Of a stretch of 64,000 nt of DNA, positions 6,030 to 15,352 are shown one piece after another. Position 1 is the stretch's first letter, and each line of letters starts with the position of its first letter. The stretch lies in the NCBI RefSeq assembly GCF_003367315.1, contig NZ_CP031415.1:2912001-2976000 (forward strand). The letters run 5' to 3'. Position numbers and translations under genes: made by a program. The DNA is from Saccharospirillum mangrovi. Its GTDB lineage: Bacteria; Pseudomonadota; Gammaproteobacteria; Pseudomonadales; Natronospirillaceae. Under the pieces are notes generated by a model. It saw only the letters and a list, made by a program, of their open reading frames with translations, was not told the DNA's origin and did not search any database.

Positions 6030-8213
6030 TCAGAGGCCGGCTTGGGCTGCCCGCGCTGCGTGCAGTTTCTGGTAACTCTCGATCAGACGCAGGTGTTTTT
6101 CGAGGCCTTCCAACTGCATATTGGTGGGCGTCAGGCCGTGGAAGCGCACACTGCCATTTACTGAGCCGATGACGGCATCCATGGTCGGTTCGCCAAACAT
6201 TCGGCGCAGGTTGGGTTCGAAGTCGCCAAATTCGAGTTCGTCGTCGAGGGCAATTTCCAGCACGGCATTGATGGCCCGATAAAACAGCCCGCGTTCGACG
6301 GTGTTGTCGTTGAATTGCAGGAAGGCTTCAACCCGCTCGAGCGCTTCTTCGTGCCATTGCAGCGCCAGACAAATCAGCAGTTTGAGTTCCAGAATCGTCA
6401 GTTGGCCCCAGGCGGTGTTTTCGTCGAATTCGATACCGATCAGCGTGATGATTGTCATGTAGTCATCAAGCTGACTGGCTTCCAGACGCTCGAATAAATT
6501 TTCCAGTTCTTTGTCGCTGAGGCGATGCAGGTTAAGGATGTCGGCGCGGTAATCCAGCGCAACGTTGGTGTTGTCTTCAATCAGATCTTCAACCGGGTAC
6601 ACCTCGGAATAACCCGGTACCAGAATGCGGCAGGCCGGCGCGCCCAGGGCATCGTAACTGGCGACATAGGCTTCCAGGCCCAGCTCTTCGAGAATGCCAA
6701 ACAGGGCGTCAGCTTCTTCTGAGTTACTACCCGAAAAATCCCACTCGCTGAATTCGTAATCGGCTTTATCGCTGAAAAAGCGCCAGGAAATGACGCCAGT
6801 CGAGTCGATAAAATGCTCAACAAAGTTGTTGGGTTCTTGCACCGCCAGGCTGTTGAACGTCGGCGGCGGTACGTCGTTCAGTCCTTCGAAACTGCGGCCT
6901 TGCAACAACTCGGTCAGGCTGCGTTCGAGCGCGACTTCAAAGCTCGGATGCGCGCCAAACGAGGCAAACACACCGCCGGTGCGCGGGTTCATTAAGGTGA
7001 CGCACATCACCGGGAACTGGCCGCCGAGTGAGGCGTCTTTGACCAGGACCGGAAAGCCTTGCTCCTCCAAGCCTTCGATGCCAGCGACAATGTGCGGGTA
7101 TTTTGCCAACACGGCTTTGGGCACGTCCGGCAGTACAATTTCCTGTTCGATGATGTCGCGTTTTACTGCGCGTTCGAAAATTTCCGACAGGCATTGAACC
7201 TGCGCTTCTTTAAGCGTATTGCCTGCGCTCATGCCGTTACTGAGGAAGAGGTTTTCGATCAGGTTCGACGGAAAATACACCACTTCGCTATCGGACTGGC
7301 GCACGAACGGCAGTGAACAAATACCGCGATCGGTGCGGCCGGAATTGGTGTCGAATAAATTCGAGCCGCGCAGTTCGCCGTCCGGGTCGTAAATCGACAA
7401 ACAATGGTCGTCGAGAATGCCGTCGGGCAATGCATCGTTTGGCCCTGGCTGGAACCAGCGCTCGTTCGGGTAATGCACGAATTCGCTGTTGGCAATTTGT
7501 TCGCCGAAAAACTGATCGTTATAAAAGAAGTTGCAGTTCAGCCGTTCGATGAATTCACCCAGCGCCGAACACAATGCGGCTTCTTTGGTGGCGCCTTTGC
7601 CGTTGGTGAAACAGGCCGGCGAAGCGGCGTCGCGGATGTGCAGCGACCAGACGTTGGGCACGATGTTGCGCCAGGAAGACACTTCGATCTTCATGCCCAG
7701 GTTCGCCAAAATGTCGGTCATGTTGGCAATGGTCTGCTCCAGCGGCAGGTCTTTGCCTTCGATAAAGGTTTGGGTGCCTTCGGGCAAACTCATTAACAGG
7801 GCGTTGGCGTCTTCGGCTAAATGCTCGACGGTTTCGATCTCAAAACTCGGCCCGGTTTGCACCACTTTTTTTACGGTGCAGCGATCAATCGCCCGCAAAA
7901 TGCCTTGGCGATCTTTGTCGGAAATCTCTTCGGGTAGCTCGACCTGAATTTTGAAGATCTGGTTGTAGCGGTTTTCTGGATCGACAATGTTGTTCTGCGA
8001 TAAGCGAATGTTGTCGGTCGGTATGTCGCGCGCGAGGCAATAGACGCGCACAAAATAGGCGGCACACAGAGCCGAAGACGCCAGGAAATAGTCGAACGGG
8101 CTGGGCGCGGAGCCGTCGCCTTTGTAGCGGATCGGCTGGTCGGTGATGACGCTGAAGTCATCAAACTTGGCTTCCAGGCGAAGGTTGTCGAGAAAACGAA
8201 CGTTGATTTCCAT
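6030..8213 (-). CDS. ycaO: OsmC-YcaO fusion protein
   Basis: A 727-residue protein joining an N-terminal OsmC-like domain (about 1-145; Cys in SSALCAAYF and in RAIDRCTV) to a YcaO domain (about 190-560) and a helical C-terminal segment (about 590-727). YcaO domains bind ATP and activate backbone amides. E. coli YcaO is linked genetically to RimO-dependent beta-methylthiolation of ribosomal protein S12. YcaO signatures visible include GEFIERLNCNFF, EAQVQCLSEIFERAVK and SFEVALERSLTELLQGR. The fusion is a recognised architecture in gammaproteobacteria, about 140 residues longer than E. coli YcaO. No azoline or thiopeptide precursor gene is next to it, so a natural-product role is not suggested. 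ptsP starts 235 bp away on the other strand. Confidence 0.9.
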   Translation of the reverse strand: MEINVRFLDNLRLEAKFDDFSVITDQPIRYKGDGSAPSPFDYFLASSALCAAYFVRVYCLARDIPTDNIRLSQNNIVDPENRYNQIFKIQVELPEEISDKDRQGILRAIDRCTVKKVVQTGPSFEIETVEHLAEDANALLMSLPEGTQTFIEGKDLPLEQTIANMTDILANLGMKIEVSSWRNIVPNVWSLHIRDAASPACFTNGKGATKEAALCSALGEFIERLNCNFFYNDQFFGEQIANSEFVHYPNERWFQPGPNDALPDGILDDHCLSIYDPDGELRGSNLFDTNSGRTDRGICSLPFVRQSDSEVVYFPSNLIENLFLSNGMSAGNTLKEAQVQCLSEIFERAVKRDIIEQEIVLPDVPKAVLAKYPHIVAGIEGLEEQGFPVLVKDASLGGQFPVMCVTLMNPRTGGVFASFGAHPSFEVALERSLTELLQGRSFEGLNDVPPPTFNSLAVQEPNNFVEHFIDSTGVISWRFFSDKADYEFSEWDFSGSNSEEADALFGILEELGLEAYVASYDALGAPACRILVPGYSEVYPVEDLIEDNTNVALDYRADILNLHRLSDKELENLFERLEASQLDDYMTIITLIGIEFDENTAWGQLTILELKLLICLALQWHEEALERVEAFLQFNDNTVERGLFYRAINAVLEIALDDELEFGDFEPNLRRMFGEPTMDAVIGSVNGSVRFHGLTPTNMQLEGLEKHLRLIESYQKLHAARAAQAGL

Positions 8214-8448
8214 GACGAGAATACCGGGGTAATGGGGTTGAGCGGCCCTGGGGCTTGAACAGCGCCATTGTCCAGATTTTCAGCCCACCGTCTTCCCTCA
8301 TTTTCCAGATAGCGGCCAAGCTTCTGCCGACCGCTGTACCAATCGCTCATTTTTGCCCCCATATAGCGGCAGGAACCCGACCATTGGCAGTGGTGCAAGC
8401 CCATCAAAGCATGGACAATGAAACGACGATGACCGGACGGAAAACCCC

Positions 8449-10713
8449 ATGCTCAACCCTTTGATCACGGCCAAGCGGATCTTGCAGGCGGCGGCCCAGG
8501 CGACCGACAGCGGCGCTTTGGTGCGGCTGATCGTGGAGCGCATCCGCACCACTTTGGATGTTGATGTGTGCAGCCTTTACGTGATGAACGAAGAAGGCGA
8601 ACTGGTATTAACCGCCACGCTCGGCTTGGCGCAGGAAGCCATAGGGCAGATTCGCATGACGCCCGGCCAGGGCCTGGTCGGCACCATCGCCAAACGCCAG
8701 CATCCGCTGAATTTGGACCACGCTGACAAACACCCGGCCTTCCGTTATTTCAAAGAAACCGGCGAAGAGCATTACCAGGGTTTTCTCGGCGTACCGATGA
8801 TTCACCTCGGCCAGACGCTCGGCGTACTGGTGGTGCAGGTGCGCGAAACGCGGCGCTTCACCGAGGAAGAAGAAGCCTTTTTGATCACCATGGCGGCGCA
8901 TCTGGCTGGCAGCCTGGGTGGCAACATTAAGAAATCGGCCCGGCCGGTTGATCCGAACCAGGCACAGACGCAACCGGTGGCGCGCTTTCAGGGCATCAAG
9001 GGCGCACCGGGCATTGAAATCGCCCCGGCCTGGGTGGTGAAAGACGACATCCGTCTGGACGACATCGCCGAGCGCGACGGCAGCGGCGAAGCCATCGAAC
9101 GTCGCCGCATTCACGACGCCATTAATGAAACGCGCGAAGAACTCGACACGGGCCTCGACCAACTCGGCAACACCGGCGAAGACACCCTGAATTCGTTGCT
9201 CGACGTTTATAAATTATTGCTCGACAGCCCCGAGCTGAGCACCGCCATCGAAACGGAAATTCTCACCGGCGTCAGCGCCAGCACGGCGTTGAAGCGAGCG
9301 ATCTTGCAGCAGATTTCCGTCTTCGAAGCCATGGACGACCCCTACTTAAAAGCCCGGGCGGAAGATTTGCGCGTGCTGGCGGTGCGTATTTATCGCCGCC
9401 TGCAAGACGTACACAGCGAACGCATAGACCCGGCGCAGCCGGTGATTCTGGTTGGCCGCGAGATCAACATTTCGCACTTCACCCGCATCGACCGCAGCTT
9501 GCTGGCTGGCATCGTCAGCCTGGAAGGTTCGGCCTTGTCGCACACCGCGGTGTTGGCGAACGCCTTGGGTATTCCGGCGGTGGTCGGCATCGGCGATGAA
9601 GATTTAAGCGGCCTGCACGGCGCAGAAATTATTCTGGATGGCTATCGCGGCCAGATCGTCGCCAACGCACCGGCCAGTTTGCGCGCCGAATTCGAACGCA
9701 TGAAGCGCCAGCAAAAAGCCTTGCAGGCGGATTTGTCGCACCTGAAAAAACTGCCTGCCGAAAGCAAAGACGGCACCACCGTCCGGCTTTATACCAACAC
9801 CGGTTTGTTGGCCGACATCACGCCCGGTCTGGAACGCGGCGCCGAGGGCATTGGTTTGTACCGCTCGGAAATTCCGTTCATGGTGCACAACAATTTCCCG
9901 ACCGAAGAAGAACAGACGCGCATTTACCAAGGCGTGCTCGACGCCTACGCGCCCATGCCGGTGACGATGCGCACGCTCGACATCGGCGGCGACAAAGCCC
10001 TGCCCTATTTCCCGATTCAGGAACAAAACCCCTTCCTCGGCTGGCGCGGCATTCGTTTCACGCTCGATTACCGCAACATTCTGCTCGACCAGATTCGCGC
10101 CATGCTGCTAGCGAATAAATCGAGCCAGAACCTGCAATTGATGATTCCGATGCTCAGTCGTGAAGATGAATTGCAGCGCTTCCACGCTCTGGTTGATGAA
10201 GCCGTGGCGCAATTAAATGAAGAAGGCCACACGGTGACAAAACCGCCGATTGGCATCATGGTGGAAGTGCCGGCCGTGTTGTGGCTGTTGCCCCGGCTGC
10301 GCGACAGCATCGACTTTGTGTCCATCGGCTCCAATGATTTGACGCAATATCTGTTGGCGGTTGATCGCAACAACCCGCGTGTCGCGTCGCTGTACAGCCA
10401 TTTGCACCCGGCGGTGCTGGATGCGTTGCAGGGTTTGGTGCGCGAATGTCGGCGACTGAATTTGCCGGTCAGTATTTGCGGTGAAATGGCGTCCGATCCG
10501 GCAGCGGTGATTTTGCTGCTCGGTATGGGCATGCGCACCTTGAGTCTGTCGGCTTTCCATTTACCGCGCATTAAATGGCTGATTCGCCATCTGCACCTGG
10601 AAGATTGCATCGCCCTCCTCGATAAATCGCGCGATTGCGCCACCGAAGCCGAACGCCGCGAAATGCTTAATGCGCACATTCGCGGTTTGGGCCTGGGGGC
10701 TTTGGTTCAGTAA
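8449..10713 (+). CDS. ptsP: PEP-protein phosphotransferase, nitrogen PTS enzyme I
   Basis: A 754-residue enzyme I-Ntr. It has an N-terminal GAF domain (about 18-160, with LDVDVCSLYV and GLVGTIAKRQHPL), followed by the enzyme I modules: HPr-binding helices, the phospho-His domain (GSALSHTAVLANALGIP, catalytic His 365) and the PEP-binding barrel (GLYRSEIPFM, RTLDIGGDKALPYFP, ISICGEMASDP-type ending). It takes phosphate from PEP and passes it to NPr and then PtsN, a regulatory cascade tied to nitrogen and carbon balance; the GAF domain binds glutamine or 2-oxoglutarate in studied homologues. Length matches E. coli PtsP. In many relatives rppH lies just upstream; here the upstream neighbour is the divergent ycaO. 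Confidence 0.95.
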   Translation: MLNPLITAKRILQAAAQATDSGALVRLIVERIRTTLDVDVCSLYVMNEEGELVLTATLGLAQEAIGQIRMTPGQGLVGTIAKRQHPLNLDHADKHPAFRYFKETGEEHYQGFLGVPMIHLGQTLGVLVVQVRETRRFTEEEEAFLITMAAHLAGSLGGNIKKSARPVDPNQAQTQPVARFQGIKGAPGIEIAPAWVVKDDIRLDDIAERDGSGEAIERRRIHDAINETREELDTGLDQLGNTGEDTLNSLLDVYKLLLDSPELSTAIETEILTGVSASTALKRAILQQISVFEAMDDPYLKARAEDLRVLAVRIYRRLQDVHSERIDPAQPVILVGREINISHFTRIDRSLLAGIVSLEGSALSHTAVLANALGIPAVVGIGDEDLSGLHGAEIILDGYRGQIVANAPASLRAEFERMKRQQKALQADLSHLKKLPAESKDGTTVRLYTNTGLLADITPGLERGAEGIGLYRSEIPFMVHNNFPTEEEQTRIYQGVLDAYAPMPVTMRTLDIGGDKALPYFPIQEQNPFLGWRGIRFTLDYRNILLDQIRAMLLANKSSQNLQLMIPMLSREDELQRFHALVDEAVAQLNEEGHTVTKPPIGIMVEVPAVLWLLPRLRDSIDFVSIGSNDLTQYLLAVDRNNPRVASLYSHLHPAVLDALQGLVRECRRLNLPVSICGEMASDPAAVILLLGMGMRTLSLSAFHLPRIKWLIRHLHLEDCIALLDKSRDCATEAERREMLNAHIRGLGLGALVQ

Positions 10714-10737
10714 GAAAGCCGTGCGAGGAAACGTTGG

Positions 10738-11496
10738 TCAGTAAGAGCGGGTGTAGCGTTCGATCAGCGCGTCCATGGGCGCGCGGCCTTGGGCATCCGG
10801 TTCAGTCAGCTGATTCAGGTTGTTGCGGAATTGCTCGACCAGCATCGGGTCGACATCCGGATGAAAGCCGAAATACGCCTGGGTCGACGACAACACCTCC
10901 AGCACCTGCCAATCTTCCTGCCCCGGCAGCGCATCGAGCCGTTGCTGCGCCGGCAATTCGCCATACGCCCAAACGTCCACCCGGCCTGCCAATAACATGC
11001 GCGCTACCGATGCCGGATAGGCGCTGTACACCAATTGCTCGGGCTGATACCCGGCGGCGGTGACCAGACGCACGGCCACGTCGTCGCGCACCACGCCAAT
11101 GCGCCAGCTTTCCGGTGGACGTTGCTGGGCCTCGGGCAAACCCATCATGACAATGCGGATCGGCACCACCGGCCCGGCCCATTGATACTGGGCTTCGCGA
11201 TCATCGGTGCGCGCCAGGCTGAACAGTACGGAATGGCCGTCGTTTTGCGCGGTGTGAACAGCGCGCGTCCAGGGCAGTACCTGAATGTCGGCCGGGTTGA
11301 CGGGTTGCTGCATCGACTCGCTGATGGTCTGCAACACGTCCACCATCAAGCCGTCGGCACCGGCCTCGGTGGCGTAGTTATAGGGCGGGAAATCTTCGGT
11401 CAGCCAACGCAGTTCGGTCAGCGTTTGCGCCTGGGCCGTCAGCGCACAAAGCACACTCAGCAACGTGCTCAAAAACGTCAGTGTTCCTGCTTTCAT
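10738..11496 (-). CDS. Periplasmic solute-binding protein, family 3
   Basis: 252 residues with a clear signal peptide (TFLSTLLSVLCALTAQA, cleavage near residue 23) and a family 3 solute-binding fold: LTEDFPPYNY near the mature N-terminus, then GLMVDVLQTISESM and LPWTRAVHTAQN. Such proteins usually bind amino acids for an ABC importer. No permease or ATPase gene is adjacent, so it may be an orphan binding protein, as is common for this short 'transporter substrate-binding' branch. It converges with ptsP (24-bp gap) and is upstream-adjacent to pgpA on the same strand. Ligand unknown. Confidence 0.8.
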   Translation of the reverse strand: MKAGTLTFLSTLLSVLCALTAQAQTLTELRWLTEDFPPYNYATEAGADGLMVDVLQTISESMQQPVNPADIQVLPWTRAVHTAQNDGHSVLFSLARTDDREAQYQWAGPVVPIRIVMMGLPEAQQRPPESWRIGVVRDDVAVRLVTAAGYQPEQLVYSAYPASVARMLLAGRVDVWAYGELPAQQRLDALPGQEDWQVLEVLSSTQAYFGFHPDVDPMLVEQFRNNLNQLTEPDAQGRAPMDALIERYTRSY

Positions 11497-11538
11497 CTCT
11501 TCGCCACTCCCCTCTGGCGATTCGACTGAGCGACATCG

Positions 11539-12027
11539 CTACAGCAGCCAGAGCACCGCTTGCAACACCAGCCAGGCGAAAACGCCGGCGATAACATCGT
11601 CAATCATGATGCCAACACCACCGGCAACGCGTTTATCTACCCAGCCAATCGGCCAGGGTTTAATAACGTCGAAAAAACGAAACAGAATAAAACCACCGAT
11701 CAGCGTCCAGGCATTCAACGGCACGGCGATAAAAGTGATCCAAATGCCGACGAATTCATCCCAGACAATACCGCCGTGGTCGTGCACGCCCATGTCGCGC
11801 GATACCCGGTCGCACAGGTAACAGCCGAACACGAACGCCACCACCAACACCAGCGCATAAGCCCAAAGCGGCAGCCACATCAGCAACGCCAGAAACGGCA
11901 TGGCGGCAACCGAACCGAAAGTACCGGGTGCTTTGGGTGCGGCACCGCTGCCCAGGCCGAAAGCGAGAAAATGCGTCCAGTGGTTGTTCCAGCGACGCTG
12001 GCCGGGTTCGATCATGCAGTGCCTCAA
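11539..12027 (-). CDS. pgpA: Phosphatidylglycerophosphatase A
   Basis: A 162-residue inner-membrane phosphatase that removes phosphate from phosphatidylglycerophosphate to make phosphatidylglycerol. The signature GSGAAPKAPGTFGSVAA lies at about residues 26-42, followed by hydrophobic segments (LLMWLPLWAYALVLVVAFVF) and the acidic DHGGIVWDEFVGIW motif around 82-95. Length is typical. thiL ends 20 bp upstream on the same strand; the thiL-pgpA pair is a conserved arrangement in gammaproteobacteria, normally behind nusB, which is not adjacent here. Confidence 0.93.
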   Translation of the reverse strand: MRHCMIEPGQRRWNNHWTHFLAFGLGSGAAPKAPGTFGSVAAMPFLALLMWLPLWAYALVLVVAFVFGCYLCDRVSRDMGVHDHGGIVWDEFVGIWITFIAVPLNAWTLIGGFILFRFFDVIKPWPIGWVDKRVAGGVGIMIDDVIAGVFAWLVLQAVLWLL

Positions 12028-12047
12028 TTCTCAAACAAAACAGTGAA

Positions 12048-12995
12048 TCAAAAATGCGAAAAGCCCGGCCAGGACGACCGATAGTGTTCGCCATTATGCC
12101 GAATCGACACCGTGGCGTCGCCTGCCTGTGCGCGGCCGATGCAGGTTAATGGCAGACCGAGTTCTGCACTCAATTCAAGCAAAGCCGCGTGACGGTTTGG
12201 CGGCGCGCTGAACGCCAATTCGTAATCGTCACCGCCAGCCAGCACACAACCGACGGCGGCGTCGAAACCCAGTTGCTCAACCAGGTCCGTTGGCAGCGGC
12301 AGGCGTTCCAAATCCAGCTCGATCTGCACTTGGCTGGCTTGTGCCAGATGCGTCAGGTCGGCGACCAAGCCGTCGGATACATCAATGGCCGCACTCGCCA
12401 AACCGACCAACTTTCGGCCCAATTCGATACGCGGTTGCGGTTGCCAGTAGGCGTCGAGCCAGGTGGTTGATAACTCGTTTTCGCGGTCGGCCAGAATGAG
12501 TGGCAAAGCCGCGGCCGCTAAACCCGGCTGGCCGGACACCCAAACCTCGTCGCCCACTTGCACACCATTGCGCCGCAACGGCTGCGTTACCCGACCGTGC
12601 ATCTGCACGCTGATCACCCGCGCCGGACCAGCCGTGGTATCGCCACCGGCCAACACCAAACCGTAGTGATCGGCCAGTTGCAGCAAACGTTTGGCGAAGC
12701 GCTGCGTCCAATCGATATCGAGCGGTGTCGGCAGCGTCAGCGCCAAGGTGAAAAACGCGGGTTCAGCGCCCATGGCTGCCAGGTCGCTGAGCGCCGGCAA
12801 AAAGGCGCGTTGGGCAACACGTTCAGGACTGGCGTGTTCGGGGAAGTGGCGACCGGCCACGGCGGTATCGATGGACATGGCTAACGGCGACGCATCCTGC
12901 CACACCAGGCAGTCGTCGCCATTGCCAATCAGCAAGCCTGAATCGCGCGCGGAACCGGCGCGAAAACAGGCGTCTATCAGTTCAAATTCGGTCAT
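12048..12995 (-). CDS. thiL: Thiamine-monophosphate kinase
   Basis: 315 residues, normal for ThiL, the PurM-fold kinase that converts thiamine phosphate to thiamine pyrophosphate. Seen in sequence: N-terminal FELIDACF, the Mg/ATP-binding GNGDDCLVW motif (residues 24-32), MSIDTAVAGRHFP, LSDLAAMGAEPAFF, VLAGGDTTAGP, DVSDGLVADLTHLA and the late GGDDYELAFSAP. The first gene of a thiL-pgpA unit. pckA ends 74 bp upstream on the same strand; there is no obvious terminator in the gap. Confidence 0.95.
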   Translation of the reverse strand: MTEFELIDACFRAGSARDSGLLIGNGDDCLVWQDASPLAMSIDTAVAGRHFPEHASPERVAQRAFLPALSDLAAMGAEPAFFTLALTLPTPLDIDWTQRFAKRLLQLADHYGLVLAGGDTTAGPARVISVQMHGRVTQPLRRNGVQVGDEVWVSGQPGLAAAALPLILADRENELSTTWLDAYWQPQPRIELGRKLVGLASAAIDVSDGLVADLTHLAQASQVQIELDLERLPLPTDLVEQLGFDAAVGCVLAGGDDYELAFSAPPNRHAALLELSAELGLPLTCIGRAQAGDATVSIRHNGEHYRSSWPGFSHF

Positions 12996-13069
12996 GGCCG
13001 AAGTGTGGCGAGGCGCCTGTTTTTAAGCAAGGTGTTAAGCAAGCCTCACCGCTTCGGCCCCGTCCGACA

Positions 13070-14611
13070 TCAGCCTTGCGGACCGGCGGCAACAATGGCC
13101 GCATCGACGTCGTACTTAGCGAAGTTCTGTTGGAACTCCCCGACCAAAGCTTGAGCGCGGGCGTCGTAAGCCGCGCCGTCAGCCCAGGTGCTGCGCGGGT
13201 CGAGCAAGGCGCTGTCGACACCCGGCACCGCTACCGGCACATCCAGGTTCAGACCGTCGAGGTGGCGCGTCTGCACATCGGTCAGCGCGCCGTTGGTGAT
13301 GGCGCTAATCACCGCGCGCGTTACCGGAATGCTGAAGCGTTTGCCATCGCCGTAGGCGCCGCCAGTCCAGCCGGTGTTGACCAGATAGACTTCGGTGCCG
13401 GCCGCCTCGATGCGCTTCATCAACAGGTCGGCGTACACACCGGCCGGACGCGGGAAAAACGGCGCGCCGAAACAGGTCGAGAATGTCGTCTTAATGCCGG
13501 AACCGGCGCCCATTTCAGTCGAGCCGACCAGAGCGGTGTAGCCACTGAGGAAGTGGTAAGCCGCCGCTTCTTTGGTCAGCTTCGACACCGGCGGCAACAC
13601 GCCGTTCAGATCGCAGGTCAAAAACACCACGGCGCTGGGTTCTTCACCCTGGTTCGACGGCTGGCGTTTGTCGATGTGTTCCAGCGGGTAAGCGGCGCGG
13701 GAATTTTGCGTCAGGCTGTCGTCGCGGTAATCCGGCTGGCGGTCTTCGTCGAGCACGACGTTTTCCAAAATGGTGCCGAAGCGGATGGCGTTCCAGATAA
13801 CCGGCTCGTTCTCGGCCGACAAATCGATGCACTTGGCGTAGCAACCGCCTTCGATGTTAAACACCACGCCCGGGCCCCAACCGTGTTCGTCGTCGCCGAT
13901 CAAAAAGCGATCCGGGTCGGCGCTGAGCGTGGTTTTGCCAGTGCCGGACAGACCAAAAAACAAAGTCGTTTTGCCATCGTCGCCAACGTTGGCCGAGCAG
14001 TGCATCGGCAACACTTCGCTCGCCGGCAGCAGGAAATTCTGCACCGAGAACATCGCCTTTTTCATTTCACCGGCGTAGTACAAGCCGGCGATCAACACCT
14101 TGCGTTCTTCGAAATTCAGGATGACCACGCCGTCGCTGTTGGTGCCGTCGCGCTGCGGATCGCAAACAAAAGACGGTACGTTCAACACCTGCCAAACGTC
14201 TTTGCCACCGCTGTTCCAATGCTCCGGCACGATGAACAGATTGCGGGCGAACACCTGATGCCAGGCGAGTTCAGTGGTCACCGTCATCGGCAGTGAATGC
14301 GCTGCGGCCGAACCGACTTCCAGATGGCTGACAAAATGTTCGCGGTTGTGCAGATGATCGCTGACGCGCTGCCACAGCGCATCGAAGCGCTCCAGCGGGA
14401 ACGGCCGGTTGACCGCACCCCAGTCGATCTGGTCGCGACTGCCGTCTGCTTCGACGATGAATCGATCTTTGGGCGAGCGTCCGGTGCGCACACCGGTGCG
14501 GGCAACGAAAGCGCCGTTATGGGCGAATTCGCCTTCTTCTCGGCGAACAGCGAATTCGAGCAATAAGGGCGTGCTCAGATCGACGTGAGCATTGGGGGAA
14601 AAAACGGCCAT
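13070..14611 (-). CDS. pckA: Phosphoenolpyruvate carboxykinase (ATP)
   Basis: 513 residues, the usual size for the ATP-dependent enzyme that turns oxaloacetate into PEP in gluconeogenesis. Visible: [10 protein letters not shown] (substrate loop), the P-loop [11 protein letters not shown], the metal site [19 protein letters not shown] and [12 protein letters not shown]. The ATG at 14611 gives the standard N-terminus. In a cell living on betaine, serine and pyruvate, this enzyme would supply sugars (inference). Upstream lies a 321-bp gap that ends in the terminator of the SutA-like gene. Confidence 0.96.
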   Translation of the reverse strand: MAVFSPNAHVDLSTPLLLEFAVRREEGEFAHNGAFVARTGVRTGRSPKDRFIVEADGSRDQIDWGAVNRPFPLERFDALWQRVSDHLHNREHFVSHLEVGSAAAHSLPMTVTTELAWHQVFARNLFIVPEHWNSGGKDVWQVLNVPSFVCDPQRDGTNSDGVVILNFEERKVLIAGLYYAGEMKKAMFSVQNFLLPASEVLPMHCSANVGDDGKTTLFFGLSGTGKTTLSADPDRFLIGDDEHGWGPGVVFNIEGGCYAKCIDLSAENEPVIWNAIRFGTILENVVLDEDRQPDYRDDSLTQNSRAAYPLEHIDKRQPSNQGEEPSAVVFLTCDLNGVLPPVSKLTKEAAAYHFLSGYTALVGSTEMGAGSGIKTTFSTCFGAPFFPRPAGVYADLLMKRIEAAGTEVYLVNTGWTGGAYGDGKRFSIPVTRAVISAITNGALTDVQTRHLDGLNLDVPVAVPGVDSALLDPRSTWADGAAYDARAQALVGEFQQNFAKYDVDAAIVAAGPQG

Positions 14612-14764
14612 GACGGTTTCGACTCCAGCGGTTGGTCCAGCGTGATAGGCCGATGCAGTCTAAGCCGAGCATGGGCCGGCCTTGAACCGTCGAAACGTCA
14701 ATATATTTCTGACAAAACTAAAAACCAAAAACACGCCTGAAAGAAAACCACAGGCAACGGCTAC

Positions 14765-14797
14765 CAAAAAACAAAAACGGCCTCAAGACAGAGGCCG
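14765..14797 (-). terminator. Intrinsic terminator of the SutA-like gene
   Basis: CGGCCTC (14778-14784) and GAGGCCG (14791-14797) form a 7-bp perfect stem with a 6-base loop. Read on the minus strand it is followed by a T-rich run (from A-rich 14765-14777). It lies 136 bases beyond the stop of the gene at 14933. The rest of the 14612-14932 gap shows nothing else I can support apart from room for the pckA promoter. Confidence 0.75.
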
Positions 14798-14932
14798 AAT
14801 TGTCAATGAAGGCTGACCATTTGTTGTTATGTTACAAGATTAGCGCGCTGGAACGGCAATTTTGGTAAGGGAATTTCAATGGTGCGAATTTTGAAACACT
14901 GCTTTCAAATCCGCGACGACCGCTCCAAACGC

Positions 14933-15136
14933 TCAGATGGGCCGACTGCCGTATTGATTCGATGGCGCCTTCGGTGGGTCGGCGCGCTTGCCGCGTTCGA
15001 CTTCCTGTACTTCGCCGCCGGCGGCCAAAAAGGCTTCGACATCGTTAGCCACTTGCGCCCGCAATTCATCGCGGCTGTGTTGTTTCTGCCCGTTGTCCTT
15101 AGCGGCTGCCATGGTCGGGGTGGATTCGGTGCTCAT
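14933..15136 (-). CDS. Short SutA-like RNA polymerase-binding protein
   Basis: 67 residues. The C-terminal half, VEAFLAAGGEVQEVERG then DPPKAPSNQYGSRPI, follows the pattern of the end of Pseudomonas SutA (FL-x-x-GG-x-VQE, DPP-x-x-P, YGSRPI as I recall it). SutA binds RNA polymerase and shifts transcription during slow growth. P. aeruginosa SutA is about 105 residues with a long acidic N-terminal tail. Here the N-terminal part is short and mixed in charge (TMAAAKDNGQKQHSRDELRA), so the acidic tail is essentially missing. The gene stands alone, divergent from argH, with its own terminator downstream. Family membership is by recall of the motif; function is inferred. Confidence 0.65.
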   Translation of the reverse strand: MSTESTPTMAAAKDNGQKQHSRDELRAQVANDVEAFLAAGGEVQEVERGKRADPPKAPSNQYGSRPI

Positions 15137-15311
15137 CCTCAGCTCTCCTGATCACACCAATGGAACACAGACTCTTTATAGACCAGCGTTTCAATTTCGC
15201 CATAAAAACACGACAAAAAATTACTCATTGTCACAGCAAATCCAACTAATCTTGCTAGCGCCAAGTAGCAGTTTTTGCCGTTGGTACCATAGCCAACGCT
15301 TGTTACCGTTT

Positions 15312-15317
15312 TATAAT
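15312..15317 (+). promoter_or_regulatory. -10 element for argH
   Basis: A consensus TATAAT lies 36 bases before the argH ATG. No good -35 hexamer is seen at the right distance, so the full promoter is uncertain. Confidence 0.5.
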
Positions 15318-15352
15318 GCCGGCTGATCCTCAGTTGCCGGAATGCCTGCGTT

